DNA from: JAFDZV01 sp964455525
GTDB lineage: Bacteria; Bacteroidota; Ignavibacteria; OLB7
Direction of reading: 5' to 3'
Assembly: GCA_964455525.1 (NCBI GenBank)
Contig: CAYVWR010000002.1
Location: 496,001 to 560,000 of the forward strand
DNA: 64,000 nucleotides
Numbering within the stretch: the stretch's first letter is position 1; each line of letters starts with the position of its first letter. Under the pieces are notes generated by a model that saw nothing but the letters and a program-made list of their open reading frames with translations, was not told where the DNA came from and did no database searches. This document shows positions 42,573 through 51,573 of this stretch, in pieces. Made by a program: the position numbers and the translations under genes.

Positions 42573-44435
42573 TTATTCGCGGACGAGGATCATGCTTCTG
42601 CCTGCCGAAGATACGATGCCATAGACCCCAGGACGAAGCAGCGTGCCAACCGTTGTTGCGGGCAGATGCCCGAACCTGTGTATGGCATCTCCGAGTGCCG
42701 AGTAGATCGTGATGTCCTCGGCATGCCGGAGAGCCTCGGGGAATGGATCATCGGCACGGAGCGCAACAGCACGTGCCGGAGCCTGCGGTTCACCGGCCGC
42801 TTCCTGAAGCTCCGCGATGCCGACTTCATGCGCCAGTTCATCCGCTGCTATCGTCCCGCTGCGTCCTTTGCCGGCGGTCTGTCGGATGACGATGGAGTGG
42901 AATCGGAACGGCCCTCCGCTGCCAAGCGATGCAAGCGGCACCGAAACCGTGCGCCAGCCGCTCCAGCCAAGCACGCCGGCGCGTACGATCCTGTTTCCTT
43001 TCTCCGCATCGTACAGCCAGAACTCCAGCTCGTGTCCGCTTGCATCGCCCCGGATCGCAAGCGTCACCGATCCGGTCGACCCCACGTTCAGCAGGCCGTC
43101 GTTTGTGTTGCCGTGTCCGCTTCTAAAGATCCTGACGATGCCTCCTGCGGCATTTGTAAAGGCATAGGATATCTCCGCGCCCCTGGTCCCGTTATATGCC
43201 GCACCGGAGGTGATGCGCAGGCGTGTGAGCGCCGTATCAACCCCCGTAGTGGAGCCGCTGAGGCCAGGCTGCCACCATCCGACAACATTATCCTCGAATG
43301 GGTCGATGACAACGCGGGCTGTCTGCTTTCCCGATATCCTGCGAAAGTAGCCCGGCCAGTCCCACCAGCCGCCTGGATCGGTGTGGGAGTTGTTCGGGAA
43401 ATCCAGATGTCCCTTCACATGTGCCCGGTCGAGCGGGATATGGTAGGCATCGATCAGGTATCGCGCAAGCGTTGCCGAGGCTCCATACATGGCCGGGGTG
43501 AAATATTCCGGGCGGGATGTATATCCTTCATGCTCGATCCCGATCGTGTAGGGGTTTTCATCGCGTACGTGCCATGCCTTGTCCGCCTCGCGCACCATCT
43601 GTACGGTAAAGCCGTCCACCGAGCGGATCATATAGTGGGCCGATGCCTCCGATTGCACCGAGGTAAGCCAGGAAAGGGCGCCAGCGAAGTTCCCTTCGGT
43701 ATCATGGATCGTTATCGCGCTGATGGGCGTTCCCCCTCGGCCGGAGAAGTTCGGGCTGGGATGCCACTCGGCGCCAGGGAAATCCTTGGCAACAACGGCT
43801 AGCCCCATCGCTTCAAGCTCCTCGGCCAGATAAGCGCGGTTGATGACCGGAGCCTGCGTTGCAACGATATACTGGTCGTCGGCAACCCATCCCTGGCGTA
43901 TCAGTTCCAGAACGCCATCGGTGTAAAGGAGCCGAAGCGCCCGCTGCTGTTCCGGGATGCCGGAATATGCCCCGATCGCCGGAAGCCATTCCTCCAGGTT
44001 CTCCCGGTTGGTGCCGGTGAACAGTCCGGCCAGATATGCGGCCCCCACGATGATGTTCTTCTGGATGTTTGTAGCTGCTTCCTCTGGCGTTATGCCAAGT
44101 GCAATCCCGGTGCGCAGCGATCTCCCGAAGTATGAATCGTCGTGCAATCCCATGATGCCGATCGCCGGGGGCATGCCGGTGCAGGAGGGAGAGAGGGAGT
44201 CGGGCTGCACATGATGCCAGCGCGATTCGTTGTATGCTATGGCGTACAACAACGGCGAGGGGATATCGAAGCGCACCGCCGCATCGTCCAGCAAGGCTCT
44301 GACGACCGTTGCCGGTTGTGCCGCTGCTGTGGTCATCGCGCCAAACCCTGCCAGTATGGCCATACAGAGCCTTATGTGCACTATGGTCAAACCGGCTCCA
44401 AGCTTCATGTGAAATCTGTTCCTATCATCATGCAT
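42573..44435 (-). CDS. secreted cell-wall hydrolase: transglycosylase-like plus amidase domain
   Basis: 620 residues. A signal peptide (hydrophobic core LCMAILAGFGAMTT, cut near AAAQ at 40) is followed by a lytic-transglycosylase-like region (about 45-170, LLYAIAYNESRW and AIGIMGLHD) and an N-acetylmuramoyl-L-alanine amidase (Amidase_2) domain at about 238-345 (ISAITIHDTEGN, SAHYMIRS, AWHVRDENPYTIGIEHEGY, HVKGHLDFPNNSHTDPGG) with the His zinc ligands. After a beta-sandwich part, the last 60 residues (ITIYSALGDAIH ... TLLRPGVYGIVSS ... MILVRE) resemble a degenerate type IX sorting module. It should cut peptidoglycan at two bond types. ATG 44435 has GAGGAGGAA nine bases before it. Confidence 0.9.
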   Translation of the reverse strand: MHDDRNRFHMKLGAGLTIVHIRLCMAILAGFGAMTTAAAQPATVVRALLDDAAVRFDIPSPLLYAIAYNESRWHHVQPDSLSPSCTGMPPAIGIMGLHDDSYFGRSLRTGIALGITPEEAATNIQKNIIVGAAYLAGLFTGTNRENLEEWLPAIGAYSGIPEQQRALRLLYTDGVLELIRQGWVADDQYIVATQAPVINRAYLAEELEAMGLAVVAKDFPGAEWHPSPNFSGRGGTPISAITIHDTEGNFAGALSWLTSVQSEASAHYMIRSVDGFTVQMVREADKAWHVRDENPYTIGIEHEGYTSRPEYFTPAMYGASATLARYLIDAYHIPLDRAHVKGHLDFPNNSHTDPGGWWDWPGYFRRISGKQTARVVIDPFEDNVVGWWQPGLSGSTTGVDTALTRLRITSGAAYNGTRGAEISYAFTNAAGGIVRIFRSGHGNTNDGLLNVGSTGSVTLAIRGDASGHELEFWLYDAEKGNRIVRAGVLGWSGWRTVSVPLASLGSGGPFRFHSIVIRQTAGKGRSGTIAADELAHEVGIAELQEAAGEPQAPARAVALRADDPFPEALRHAEDITIYSALGDAIHRFGHLPATTVGTLLRPGVYGIVSSAGRSMILVRE

Positions 44436-44685
44436 GCCATGTTCCTCCTCTCTGTTTTTCCGGTATTGCGCCAGTTCCGATGCTCCCGCCATGCACGAGG
44501 TTTATCTGCTGCTGCGATATCCGTGCAACTTCCCTTTGTTCGCTCATCGCCACTTCGATAGATTGTCGCCTGTTCGGCCGAGCCAGGGTTCGGTGCGATC
44601 GCTCGATTGTCCGATACTTCCGATTCATGGGCAACTCTGCCGTCGCTTTCGGCATGCAGGGGCAGACCCCGCCTTTTTCTGATAC

Positions 44686-45861
44686 ATGTCCTGGGATTCC
44701 ATTATAGGCCAGCGGCGCGCCAAGACGACCCTTCGGGCTGCACTGGTCTCCAAACGCATACCGCACGCGTGGGTTTTCACGGGTGCCGAAGGGGTCGGCA
44801 AAGATGCCGTTGCCATCGAGGTTGCAACAACGCTGCGCTGCGAGGCACCGCTGGAAAACGGGTCGGTTGCCTGCGGTGTATGCCGGGGGTGCGTGACGAC
44901 CGCCGCATTGCAGAATGGCAATATGAAGTTCATCTTTGCCCTGCCGAGCGGCAAGGGCGAGGATGGCCGCAACGATTCGCCCCTGCTGAAGCTCAGCGAT
45001 TCCGAGATCACGCTGATTAAGGAACAGATGGCGCTGAAGGCAGGCGATCCGTACCATAATATCTCGATCCCACGTGCATCGCAGATCAAGATATCGTCGA
45101 TCCGCGAGGTGAAGCGCGATATTTCCTTTGTCGCCAACGAGCAGGGATGGCGGATCGTTATCATCAGCGAGGCGCATCTGATGGGCGAGGAGGCCGCCAA
45201 CGCATTTCTGAAGACCCTGGAGGAGCCGTCGCCACGGACGCTGTTGATCCTTACGTCGTCGAGCAGAGAGCGGCTTCTGCCGACGATCCTGTCGCGATGC
45301 CAGGAGATCCGCTTCGATCTGCTCACCGATGAGGAGATCGCCGCTGCGCTGATGGCACGGCATGGGGTGGACCGCACCCGTGCGCTGCTTCTTGCGAAGC
45401 TTGCCGAGGGGAGCTACAGCCGTGGCGTTGAGCTTACCAGCGGGGATCTGAACCAGATCCGTTTCGATGTCGTTTCCTTTCTTCGTACCGCGCTGCGCCG
45501 AAGCCCGGTGGCGCTTCATGCCGAGATCGAGCGGCTTACAAGCGGGGGCGATCGTCTGGCGCTCGAACGCCTGCTTACATTGCTTGCGCTCTGGCTGCGC
45601 GATGTCTATGTTCTGCGGCTGACTGGTCGTGAGGATCTGGTGGTGAATCAGGATCAGATCAAAGATATTCAGAGCTTCCATACTAAGTTTGTATCCGCTC
45701 CGATCGAGCGCATGATCTCTGCGGTCGAGGAGGCAATACGGGCAGTGCGGGGGAATGCACAGATTCCTCTGGTGTTTACCGTTCTTGCGCTTCGCATGGA
45801 GGAAGCCAGCTATCAGAGCAGAGAGAGCGGTGTGCAATCCAATGTGCAGCAGATGAAATAA
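44686..45861 (+). CDS. holB: DNA polymerase III delta-prime-like clamp-loader subunit
   Basis: 391 residues. AAA+ ATPase with Walker A GAEGVGKDAVA near residue 33, a zinc-type ACGVCRGC near 62, sensor/arginine-finger-like segments LMGEEAANAFLKTLEEPSPRT (about 168) and LPTILSRCQEIRF (about 200), which contains the SRC motif of clamp loaders. It loads the beta clamp on DNA with tau and delta. The start MSWDSIIGQ matches delta-prime homologues. The order holB-ricT downstream is conserved in many bacteria, supporting the assignment. Delta-prime proteins often cannot hydrolyse ATP; here the P-loop is intact. Confidence 0.9.
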   Translation: MSWDSIIGQRRAKTTLRAALVSKRIPHAWVFTGAEGVGKDAVAIEVATTLRCEAPLENGSVACGVCRGCVTTAALQNGNMKFIFALPSGKGEDGRNDSPLLKLSDSEITLIKEQMALKAGDPYHNISIPRASQIKISSIREVKRDISFVANEQGWRIVIISEAHLMGEEAANAFLKTLEEPSPRTLLILTSSSRERLLPTILSRCQEIRFDLLTDEEIAAALMARHGVDRTRALLLAKLAEGSYSRGVELTSGDLNQIRFDVVSFLRTALRRSPVALHAEIERLTSGGDRLALERLLTLLALWLRDVYVLRLTGREDLVVNQDQIKDIQSFHTKFVSAPIERMISAVEEAIRAVRGNAQIPLVFTVLALRMEEASYQSRESGVQSNVQQMK

Positions 45862-46130
45862 TGATAGGTGCGGCCGGGAGCTTCGGCGGTCAGCACAAAA
45901 AAGAGCCGTCCGCGGAATAGATGCCGCTGGCTCTCCGGGCGTATCCGGCCTGCCTCTGTGGGTTGCATCCATCAAATCAAGGCCGGACATGGCCCACGAT
46001 ATATGCGCGCCGAACAGCGGGAGCAGGTCCTGTGGTTGATTCCCGTGTGATCCACACGCGGCATACTCCCTGCATCGAACGAACATATCCACGAAGCGAC
46101 TCCCGAGCACAGACGACTTGATTATCCAGC

Positions 46131-47357
46131 ATGAGCCATAGATATAGCGATAACAACCAGCCGGATGACGAAAGCCACAATGGGAGGCACGATCACCATG
46201 ACCACGAGCACGACGACGATGGGCATGACCATGAGCATCATGATGCGGAGCCTGATGGCGAACATCGGCATACGCATGGTCCACGCAGGGGACGGCGCAA
46301 TGCGGGGCCTGACAGCAACCCATCGAATATGGCCGAGCAGATGGTATCGCGCTCGCTGCGCGGGCGTGAATCGAAATGCACGGCGGACTGCGGCTCCGGC
46401 GGCTGTGGTTCGGGTGGGGGATGCTCTACCGGCGGATGTGGCGTGGGTTCGCTGGTTGAACTGATCGTCAATGAATTCGAGTACACCGATCAGCGGCGTA
46501 TCATTGAGGTGCGCTACAAAGGCGCACGCAAGGAATTTGTTGAGGTTGGGGGCGAGGAGGATATCCCGCTTCGTGTGAACGATCTTGTGCTGGTTGAAAG
46601 CGAGCGTGGGCTGGACGCCGGGTTTGTCTCGATGACCGGGTCGCTTGTGCATGCCAAGCGAAAGGCGAAGAAGCTGAGCGGCGAGCCGCTTGGCAGGTTG
46701 TCGCGCAAGGCTGTCAAGGCCGATGCCGAGCGGTTCAACCGTAACCGTGCATCGGAGCTGGAGGCGATGCGTGTCTGCCGTGCCCGCGTTGATACCTTTA
46801 TGCTGCCGATGAAGCTTGTCGATGCCGAGTGGCAGTTCGATCATCATCGTATCACATTCTACTTCACTGCCGATGGGCGTGTCGATTTCCGCGAACTGGT
46901 GCGCGATCTGGCGGCGATCTTCCGCACCCGTATCGAGCTGCGCCAGATCGCTGTGCGCGATGAAGCAAAACGGATCGGCGGGATGGGGATCTGCGGGCGC
47001 GAACTCTGCTGTACCACGCATCTCGGCCGCTACGAACATATCACGCTCGACCATGCAAAAGGGCAGGGGCTACAGCTTAACCCCACAAAGCTTTCCGGGC
47101 AGTGCGGCCGCCTGAAATGCTGCCTTCTGTATGAACTCGATTCCTATGTCGATGGTCTGAAGCGCTTTCCGCCAATCGAGTCGACGATCAGAACATCGCT
47201 TGGCGAGGGGAGAGTGCAGAAGATTGATATCTTTCGCGATATCATCTATCTGTATCATCAGGTGCTCGATCAATGGGAGACCCTGACGCTCGAACAGCTT
47301 ACGGCGCTTCCCGGAACACGTCTGGAAAAGGCGATCTCGGAGAGGGCAGGGGCGTGA
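46131..47357 (+). CDS. ricT: PSP1-domain protein, RicT/YaaT family, with His-rich N-terminus
   Basis: 408 residues. The C-terminal part (from about 105) is the PSP1 domain with the Cys motif GICGRELCCTTHLGRYEHI and then LSGQCGRLKCCLLYELDSY, which bind iron-sulphur clusters in RicT. In Bacillus, RicT with RicA and RicF influences RNA processing and sporulation signalling. The first 50 residues hold 14 histidines mixed with Asp/Glu (HDHHDHEHDDDGHDHEHHD), and residues 83-103 hold five cysteines; both look like metal-binding add-ons. The gene follows holB as in many bacteria. ATG at 46131. Confidence 0.92.
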   Translation: MSHRYSDNNQPDDESHNGRHDHHDHEHDDDGHDHEHHDAEPDGEHRHTHGPRRGRRNAGPDSNPSNMAEQMVSRSLRGRESKCTADCGSGGCGSGGGCSTGGCGVGSLVELIVNEFEYTDQRRIIEVRYKGARKEFVEVGGEEDIPLRVNDLVLVESERGLDAGFVSMTGSLVHAKRKAKKLSGEPLGRLSRKAVKADAERFNRNRASELEAMRVCRARVDTFMLPMKLVDAEWQFDHHRITFYFTADGRVDFRELVRDLAAIFRTRIELRQIAVRDEAKRIGGMGICGRELCCTTHLGRYEHITLDHAKGQGLQLNPTKLSGQCGRLKCCLLYELDSYVDGLKRFPPIESTIRTSLGEGRVQKIDIFRDIIYLYHQVLDQWETLTLEQLTALPGTRLEKAISERAGA

Positions 47358-47389
47358 GCTGATGCGGTTGCCGGCCGGGCCTATTCCCG

Positions 47390-48220
47390 GTGGTATTCCC
47401 GTGGCATCGTCTGCGCCGGAGCTTGGGCGCCGACCGGGTTTCCCTGTTCGGTTTGTTTATCCTACACGTTCTATCTGCATTGAACACTCCAGAGCGTCTC
47501 AGGCTTCTCATTTTCGCCAAATATCCCCGTCCGGGCGAGGTGAAAACCCGTCTTGTTCCTCCCCTGTCGTTCGATGAGTCTTCGGCGCTGTATCAAGCGT
47601 TTCTCCTGGATGCGCTCGATGTATACGACACGCTCCGTCCTACGGTGGAGCCGGTGTTGTATCTGGCGGCCCCGAATGATCGTGAAGCAATGCGGGAACT
47701 GCTTCGTGGCACAGACAGCGAAAGGCTCGATATCCGTGTCCAGCAGGGTGCGGGGCTTGGCCAGCGGCTGGAATCGGCATTTGCCGAGGCGTTTGCCGAT
47801 GGCTGCACCGGCGCGTGTGCCATCGGCACCGATCATCCCACGCTTCCGCTTGACTACGTCCGCCGTGCTCTGGCCGGGTTGGGCGCCTACGATCTGGTAA
47901 TCGGACCTGCCGATGATGGTGGGTATTATCTTCTGGGACTCTCGGCAGCTCGTCCGGCGCTATTGCGGGGCATGCCATACAGCCAGCCGGAGTTGTATGC
48001 TGCCACAACGCAGGCCGCACGAAGGGATGGCTTGCGCATGCTGGAGCTGCCCCTCTGGTATGATGTGGATGATGCCGGGTCGTTGCGGCGTCTGTGCGAT
48101 GATCGGGGGCTGCTGCGGCAGGGAAGCCGGACGCTGGCCGCGTTGCAGAGGGTGCAGGGGAGAGTGCCGGAAGAGAAGAAAACCGATGGGAACGATGCAT
48201 CCTTACCCCTCTCATCGTAA
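47390..48220 (+). CDS. DUF2064-type glycosyltransferase-like protein
   Basis: 276 residues as drawn. It matches the small glycosyltransferase/nucleotidyltransferase-like family with LLIFAKYPRPGEVKTRLVP near the start, IGTDHPTLPLDYVRRAL near the middle and GPADDGGYYLLGL later; it probably binds a nucleotide-sugar through Lys/Arg in PRPGEVKTRL. Reaction unknown. The frame start is a GTG at 47390, but the family begins close to LLIFAKYP, so the true start is probably nearer the TTG at 47480. It lies between ricT and nadD on the same strand with short gaps, so an operon is likely. Confidence 0.85.
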   Translation: MVFPWHRLRRSLGADRVSLFGLFILHVLSALNTPERLRLLIFAKYPRPGEVKTRLVPPLSFDESSALYQAFLLDALDVYDTLRPTVEPVLYLAAPNDREAMRELLRGTDSERLDIRVQQGAGLGQRLESAFAEAFADGCTGACAIGTDHPTLPLDYVRRALAGLGAYDLVIGPADDGGYYLLGLSAARPALLRGMPYSQPELYAATTQAARRDGLRMLELPLWYDVDDAGSLRRLCDDRGLLRQGSRTLAALQRVQGRVPEEKKTDGNDASLPLSS

Positions 48221-48228
48221 CTTCGCAG

Positions 48229-48843
48229 ATGGCTGACATATCTCGGGAAACCCTTCCCTATACCGGTAGGATCGGGATCTTCGGTGGCACGTTCGACCCG
48301 ATTCATAACGCGCATCTGCTTCTTGCCGAGTGCGCACGTGAGGAGCTTGGGCTTGATGCGCTGGTGTTTATGCCCGCCAGTATTCCGCCGCATAAGAGGC
48401 AGGGCAGGATGATAACCCCTGCAGAATGCCGTCTGGCGATGCTGCGTCTGGCGATCCAGTCCAATCCCTGTTTCTCTCTCTGCACCTACGAGACCGACTC
48501 GCAAGGGGTGAGCTATACGGTGGATACCCTGCGCTGGCTTACAGCCGAGCACCCGGACGCCGAGTTCATGCTTCTGATCGGCGGCGATGGCGCGCGCGAT
48601 TTTCATGCATGGAACGAACCACACGAGATCGCACGCCTTGCCTCGATCGCCGTCTGGCAGCGTCCCGGCATCGAGTCGCCGGCGGAGCTTATGCCCGGCG
48701 TCCGTTATTGCAAGGTCACTGCTCCGCTGATGGAGATATCCAGCACCGATATCCGCGAGCGTGTCCGCTCCGGTCTGTCCATCCGTTATCGCCTTCCCGA
48801 TTCGGTCATCGACTACATCTACCAGCATGGCCTCTACCGTTAA
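48229..48843 (+). CDS. nadD: nicotinate-nucleotide adenylyltransferase
   Basis: 204 residues. GIFGGTFDPIHNAHLLLAE near residue 14 holds the adenylyltransferase HxGH-like site, FMPASIPPHKR near 48 binds substrate, and SSTDIRERVRSGLSIRYRLP (about 166-186) is the nucleotide-binding ISSTxxR motif. It couples nicotinate mononucleotide to ATP in NAD synthesis. It starts eight bases after the previous stop. The next gene, a permease, starts 17 nt before its end. Confidence 0.96.
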   Translation: MADISRETLPYTGRIGIFGGTFDPIHNAHLLLAECAREELGLDALVFMPASIPPHKRQGRMITPAECRLAMLRLAIQSNPCFSLCTYETDSQGVSYTVDTLRWLTAEHPDAEFMLLIGGDGARDFHAWNEPHEIARLASIAVWQRPGIESPAELMPGVRYCKVTAPLMEISSTDIRERVRSGLSIRYRLPDSVIDYIYQHGLYR

Positions 48844-49666
48844 GCCCCCTGTCCGCCCTGCCCGGATTCTTCTGCATCTTGTCCTGATAGCCGTGGTGCT
48901 GGGCATGATCTTCCCGCTTGTCTGGATGATCGTTATCTCGCTTCGTTCCGCTACATCCGACCTTTCCTCGTTTCTGCCGCTGCTTGAGGGGCCATTTACG
49001 CTTCAGAATTATGCCGATGTGCTCTCGCTGAACTCGTTCGATCTCTATTTCCTGAATTCCATGCTCGTTGCGGCGGTTGTGACCGCGGGCAATGTGCTCT
49101 TCTGTACGATGGTCGGCTATGCCCTGGCACGACGTCATTTTCCGTTGAAGAATCTGTTTCTCTTCTCGGTTGTCGCCATGCTGATGATCCCGCCGCAGGT
49201 GGTGATGATCCCGCTCTATCGCCTGATCGTGACCCTTGGCTGGATCGATACCTATTGGGCGCTGATCGTCCCGACCCTTGTGACGCCGTTCGGCATCTTT
49301 CTGATGCGGCAGTATATCCAGAACCTTCCGCGTGAAGTGGAGGATGCCGCCCGTATCGATGGGGCAGGGGATTGGGGAATCCTCTTCAAAGTGGTTATGC
49401 CTCTCTGCAAGCCGATGCTTATCGTGCTGGCCGTATATACGTTCCTGACCAATTGGAATACCTTTCTCTATCCCTTTCTCTTCGTCAATAGCGATAGCAG
49501 GCGTACCCTTACCGTGGGGCTTGCCGCCTATCTGGGCAATCAGTCGATAGACTGGGGACATCTTATGGCAGGGGCGGGCATCTCGGCGCTTCCGGTGATT
49601 GCCCTGTTCCTGATATTCCAGAAACAGATCATTCAGGGGATGACCGCAGGAGCGGTGAAGGGGTGA
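48827..49666 (+). CDS. ABC transporter permease, sugar type (MalG/UgpE-like)
   Basis: 279 residues with six predicted membrane segments and the EAA motif EVEDAARIDGAGDWGIL (about residues 178-194), the contact with the ATPase. It matches the second permease of carbohydrate or glycerol-phosphate importers (family of MalG, UgpE). No partner permease, ATPase or binding protein is present in the window, so its partners must be encoded elsewhere. It overlaps nadD by 17 nt. The ATG at 48827 (MASTVKPP) is chosen; the frame is also open from 48761. Confidence 0.88.
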   Translation: MASTVKPPVRPARILLHLVLIAVVLGMIFPLVWMIVISLRSATSDLSSFLPLLEGPFTLQNYADVLSLNSFDLYFLNSMLVAAVVTAGNVLFCTMVGYALARRHFPLKNLFLFSVVAMLMIPPQVVMIPLYRLIVTLGWIDTYWALIVPTLVTPFGIFLMRQYIQNLPREVEDAARIDGAGDWGILFKVVMPLCKPMLIVLAVYTFLTNWNTFLYPFLFVNSDSRRTLTVGLAAYLGNQSIDWGHLMAGAGISALPVIALFLIFQKQIIQGMTAGAVKG

Positions 49667-49866
49667 GCGGCCGCCCGGCTCTTGTGCATAGCGTGGCCGC
49701 CGTCAGCCCAGTATGAATCGTTCTTCGTGTGCTCGATCAGCTCGGCATCGCCTGTTGCAAGCAGGATATCCGTGCAATCGGTATGCTGGGGAAGTTTTGC
49801 GTGCACGTCTTTGTACATGCAGCGATCGTTTATATCCTCCCAGTCCGATCGCAGTGGGCGATGCCG
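49633..49866 (-). pseudogene. truncated NADAR (YbiA-like) domain remnant
   Basis: On the minus strand, RPLRSDWEDINDRCMY, LPQHTDCTDILLATGDA and LIEHTKNDSYWADGG match the C-terminal half of the NADAR/YbiA family (riboflavin-linked N-glycosidase domain), which normally continues with a GDGSGKNRLG-like segment. Here GGHAMHKSR replaces that part, and the N-terminal half is missing, because the MBL-fold gene begins to overlap at 49892. Fewer than about 80 residues are recognisable. It lies between the permease and the MBL gene and looks like a decaying copy. Not expected to make a working protein. Confidence 0.7.
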
Positions 49867-49891
49867 TGCAATGCCGATACTGCCGTACCGC

Positions 49892-50887
49892 TTACTCCCA
49901 CCATCCCGACCGGTGGTCATCTCCGCGTACCTCCGTTGGCTCGCCAGGGCGTGGCAGCAGTAGCCGCATCCCGCGTTCATCTGCCTCGCGGATGATCCAT
50001 TCCACCGGCTCGCGCCAGGCGTGACAGGCCAGATTGAACAACCCCCAGTGGATCGGCATCAACACCCGGCCGCGTAAGGCCTCGTGCCCCTCGGCCGCAT
50101 ATGCCGGTCCCATATGGATCTGTGGCCAATGCGGATCGTATGCCCCTATCTCCAGCATCGTTAGGTCGAATGGGCCATATGCCTCGCCGATCTCGCGAAA
50201 ACCCTCGGTAAATGGGCCGGAATCCCCACCGAAAAAGATGGTATGCCGTGGTCCTGCTATGACAAATGCCGACCAGAGCGTGCCCGATCGCGTGGACGAG
50301 CGGCCCGAGAAATGGCGTGCCGGAACTGCTGTGATCGTAAGATCGTCCAGCGTGGTCTGGCCCGTCCAGTCAAGCTCGGTAACGCGATCAAGCGGCACAC
50401 CCCAGCGGGCCAGATGCCGCCCCATGCCAAGCGAACAGATGAATCGGGCCGTGCTCGTTCCCGCCAGCCGCCTGATGGCGGTGGCATCCAGATGGTCGTA
50501 ATGGTCATGGGAAAGCAGGACAACGTCGAGCCGAGGCAGGTCGGCAAGCGCCAGGGGCGCCGCAAAGAAACGTTTGGCAAAGAGTATCGGAACTGGCGAG
50601 GCATGGCTGGACCAGACCGGATCGGTCAGGATACGTTTCCCATCGATCTCGATCAGCGCGGTTGAATGCCCCATCCAGGTGATACGAAGGCCGGTGGCCG
50701 GTGCGGTCTGATAGGCTGCCGGATCGGTACGGAAGGGGCCAAGCCGCTGTCTGGGACTTCGTTCCTCCCTGCCTAGCAGGAATGCCCGCAGCGACCGCCA
50801 TCGGCTGCCGGGAAGCATGATTGTGGTTGGCACGGGGTTCAGGAAGACCTGGCCCTGTTTGCGGGCGGGTTGTAAAAAGCTCATCAA
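49892..50887 (-). CDS. MBL-fold metallo-hydrolase (NAPE-PLD/UlaG-like)
   Basis: 331 residues. The zinc motif HDHYDHLD (LLSHDHYDHLDATAI, about residues 123-130), HSTALIEI upstream, later RHFSGRS, FFGGDSGPF and LMPIHWGLF complete the metallo-beta-lactamase-fold metal site. The family includes hydrolases of phospholipids and lactones; substrate cannot be read. It is cytoplasmic. ATG at 50887; its 3' end faces the NADAR remnant. Confidence 0.92.
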   Translation of the reverse strand: MMSFLQPARKQGQVFLNPVPTTIMLPGSRWRSLRAFLLGREERSPRQRLGPFRTDPAAYQTAPATGLRITWMGHSTALIEIDGKRILTDPVWSSHASPVPILFAKRFFAAPLALADLPRLDVVLLSHDHYDHLDATAIRRLAGTSTARFICSLGMGRHLARWGVPLDRVTELDWTGQTTLDDLTITAVPARHFSGRSSTRSGTLWSAFVIAGPRHTIFFGGDSGPFTEGFREIGEAYGPFDLTMLEIGAYDPHWPQIHMGPAYAAEGHEALRGRVLMPIHWGLFNLACHAWREPVEWIIREADERGMRLLLPRPGEPTEVRGDDHRSGWWE

Positions 50888-51148
50888 GAGTGCGCTTTGT
50901 GGCTATCTGGAGCAGTGTTGCATGGCATGTCAGCATGGCGGAGCCATCATGGACGTGTGTTGCATCCACGCGGTTCCGGCGAAGCCGGGCAGAGCGCTTT
51001 TCCGATGGCATCTGTGCTGGCCATCATCTGGGCGCTCTACGCCGCTTTTGGCACCCGTGGCAACGGGCGCCCCCCTCTCTGCCCGTGGGAAAACCATGAA
51101 TCCAAAAGGGGGACGGGCGATATCGTGTATCGTTATACGCTGGCTCTC

Positions 51149-51379
51149 TTATAACAAGCTTGCCTGGTTGTCAGGCTCGCGCATATCCATGATTTTTATA
51201 TGGATCTCATCCGGCGTCATCGGCGGAAGGGGGGCGGGATCATCGCCGATCGGCATGGTCCCGGGCGGATGCACGCCTGATATGCCACGGATGAAACGGA
51301 GCGCATCCTCCTTGCCGAGTGCGCGCACAAGCGCCGCGAATCCAAGATCGTTGATTTCCTGCTGTGTACGTACTGCCAT
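51149..51379 (-). CDS. small protein, possible antitoxin-like
   Basis: 76 residues beginning MAVRTQQEINDLGFAALVRAL, then GKEDALRFIRGI. This matches, from memory, a group of small proteins (DLGFxALVxxLGxxxAxRFxRxxE) often described as hypothetical and sometimes placed near toxins. No toxin gene is adjacent. The C-terminus (MTPDEIHIKIMDM) is charged. A start codon ATG at 51379 is used. Function is not assigned. Confidence 0.6.
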   Translation of the reverse strand: MAVRTQQEINDLGFAALVRALGKEDALRFIRGISGVHPPGTMPIGDDPAPLPPMTPDEIHIKIMDMREPDNQASLL

Positions 51380-51461
51380 GGTATCCTCTCTGGGTTCCTG
51401 AAGTGACTGCGGGTCTGCTTCCGCTGTGCTTCAATTCCCGTACCGGAGGCCTGTGGAAACC

Positions 51462-51487
51462 GAAAGGGCGCTCTGTGGCGCCCTTTC
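51462..51487 (-). terminator. terminator of purH (minus strand)
   Basis: On the minus strand GAAAGGGCGC (51487-51478) pairs perfectly with GCGCCCTTTC (51471-51462) around a 6-nt loop. It follows the purH stop and could work in both directions, since the plus-strand side also ends in TTTCTCT. Confidence 0.6.
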
Positions 51488-51573
51488 TCTACGATCTGTT
51501 CCGGTGGTAGAGACCGCCATCGAGATATCTCGATGGTCGGAACTGCCCGGCTGCTCACGTTCCAGCGATCATC

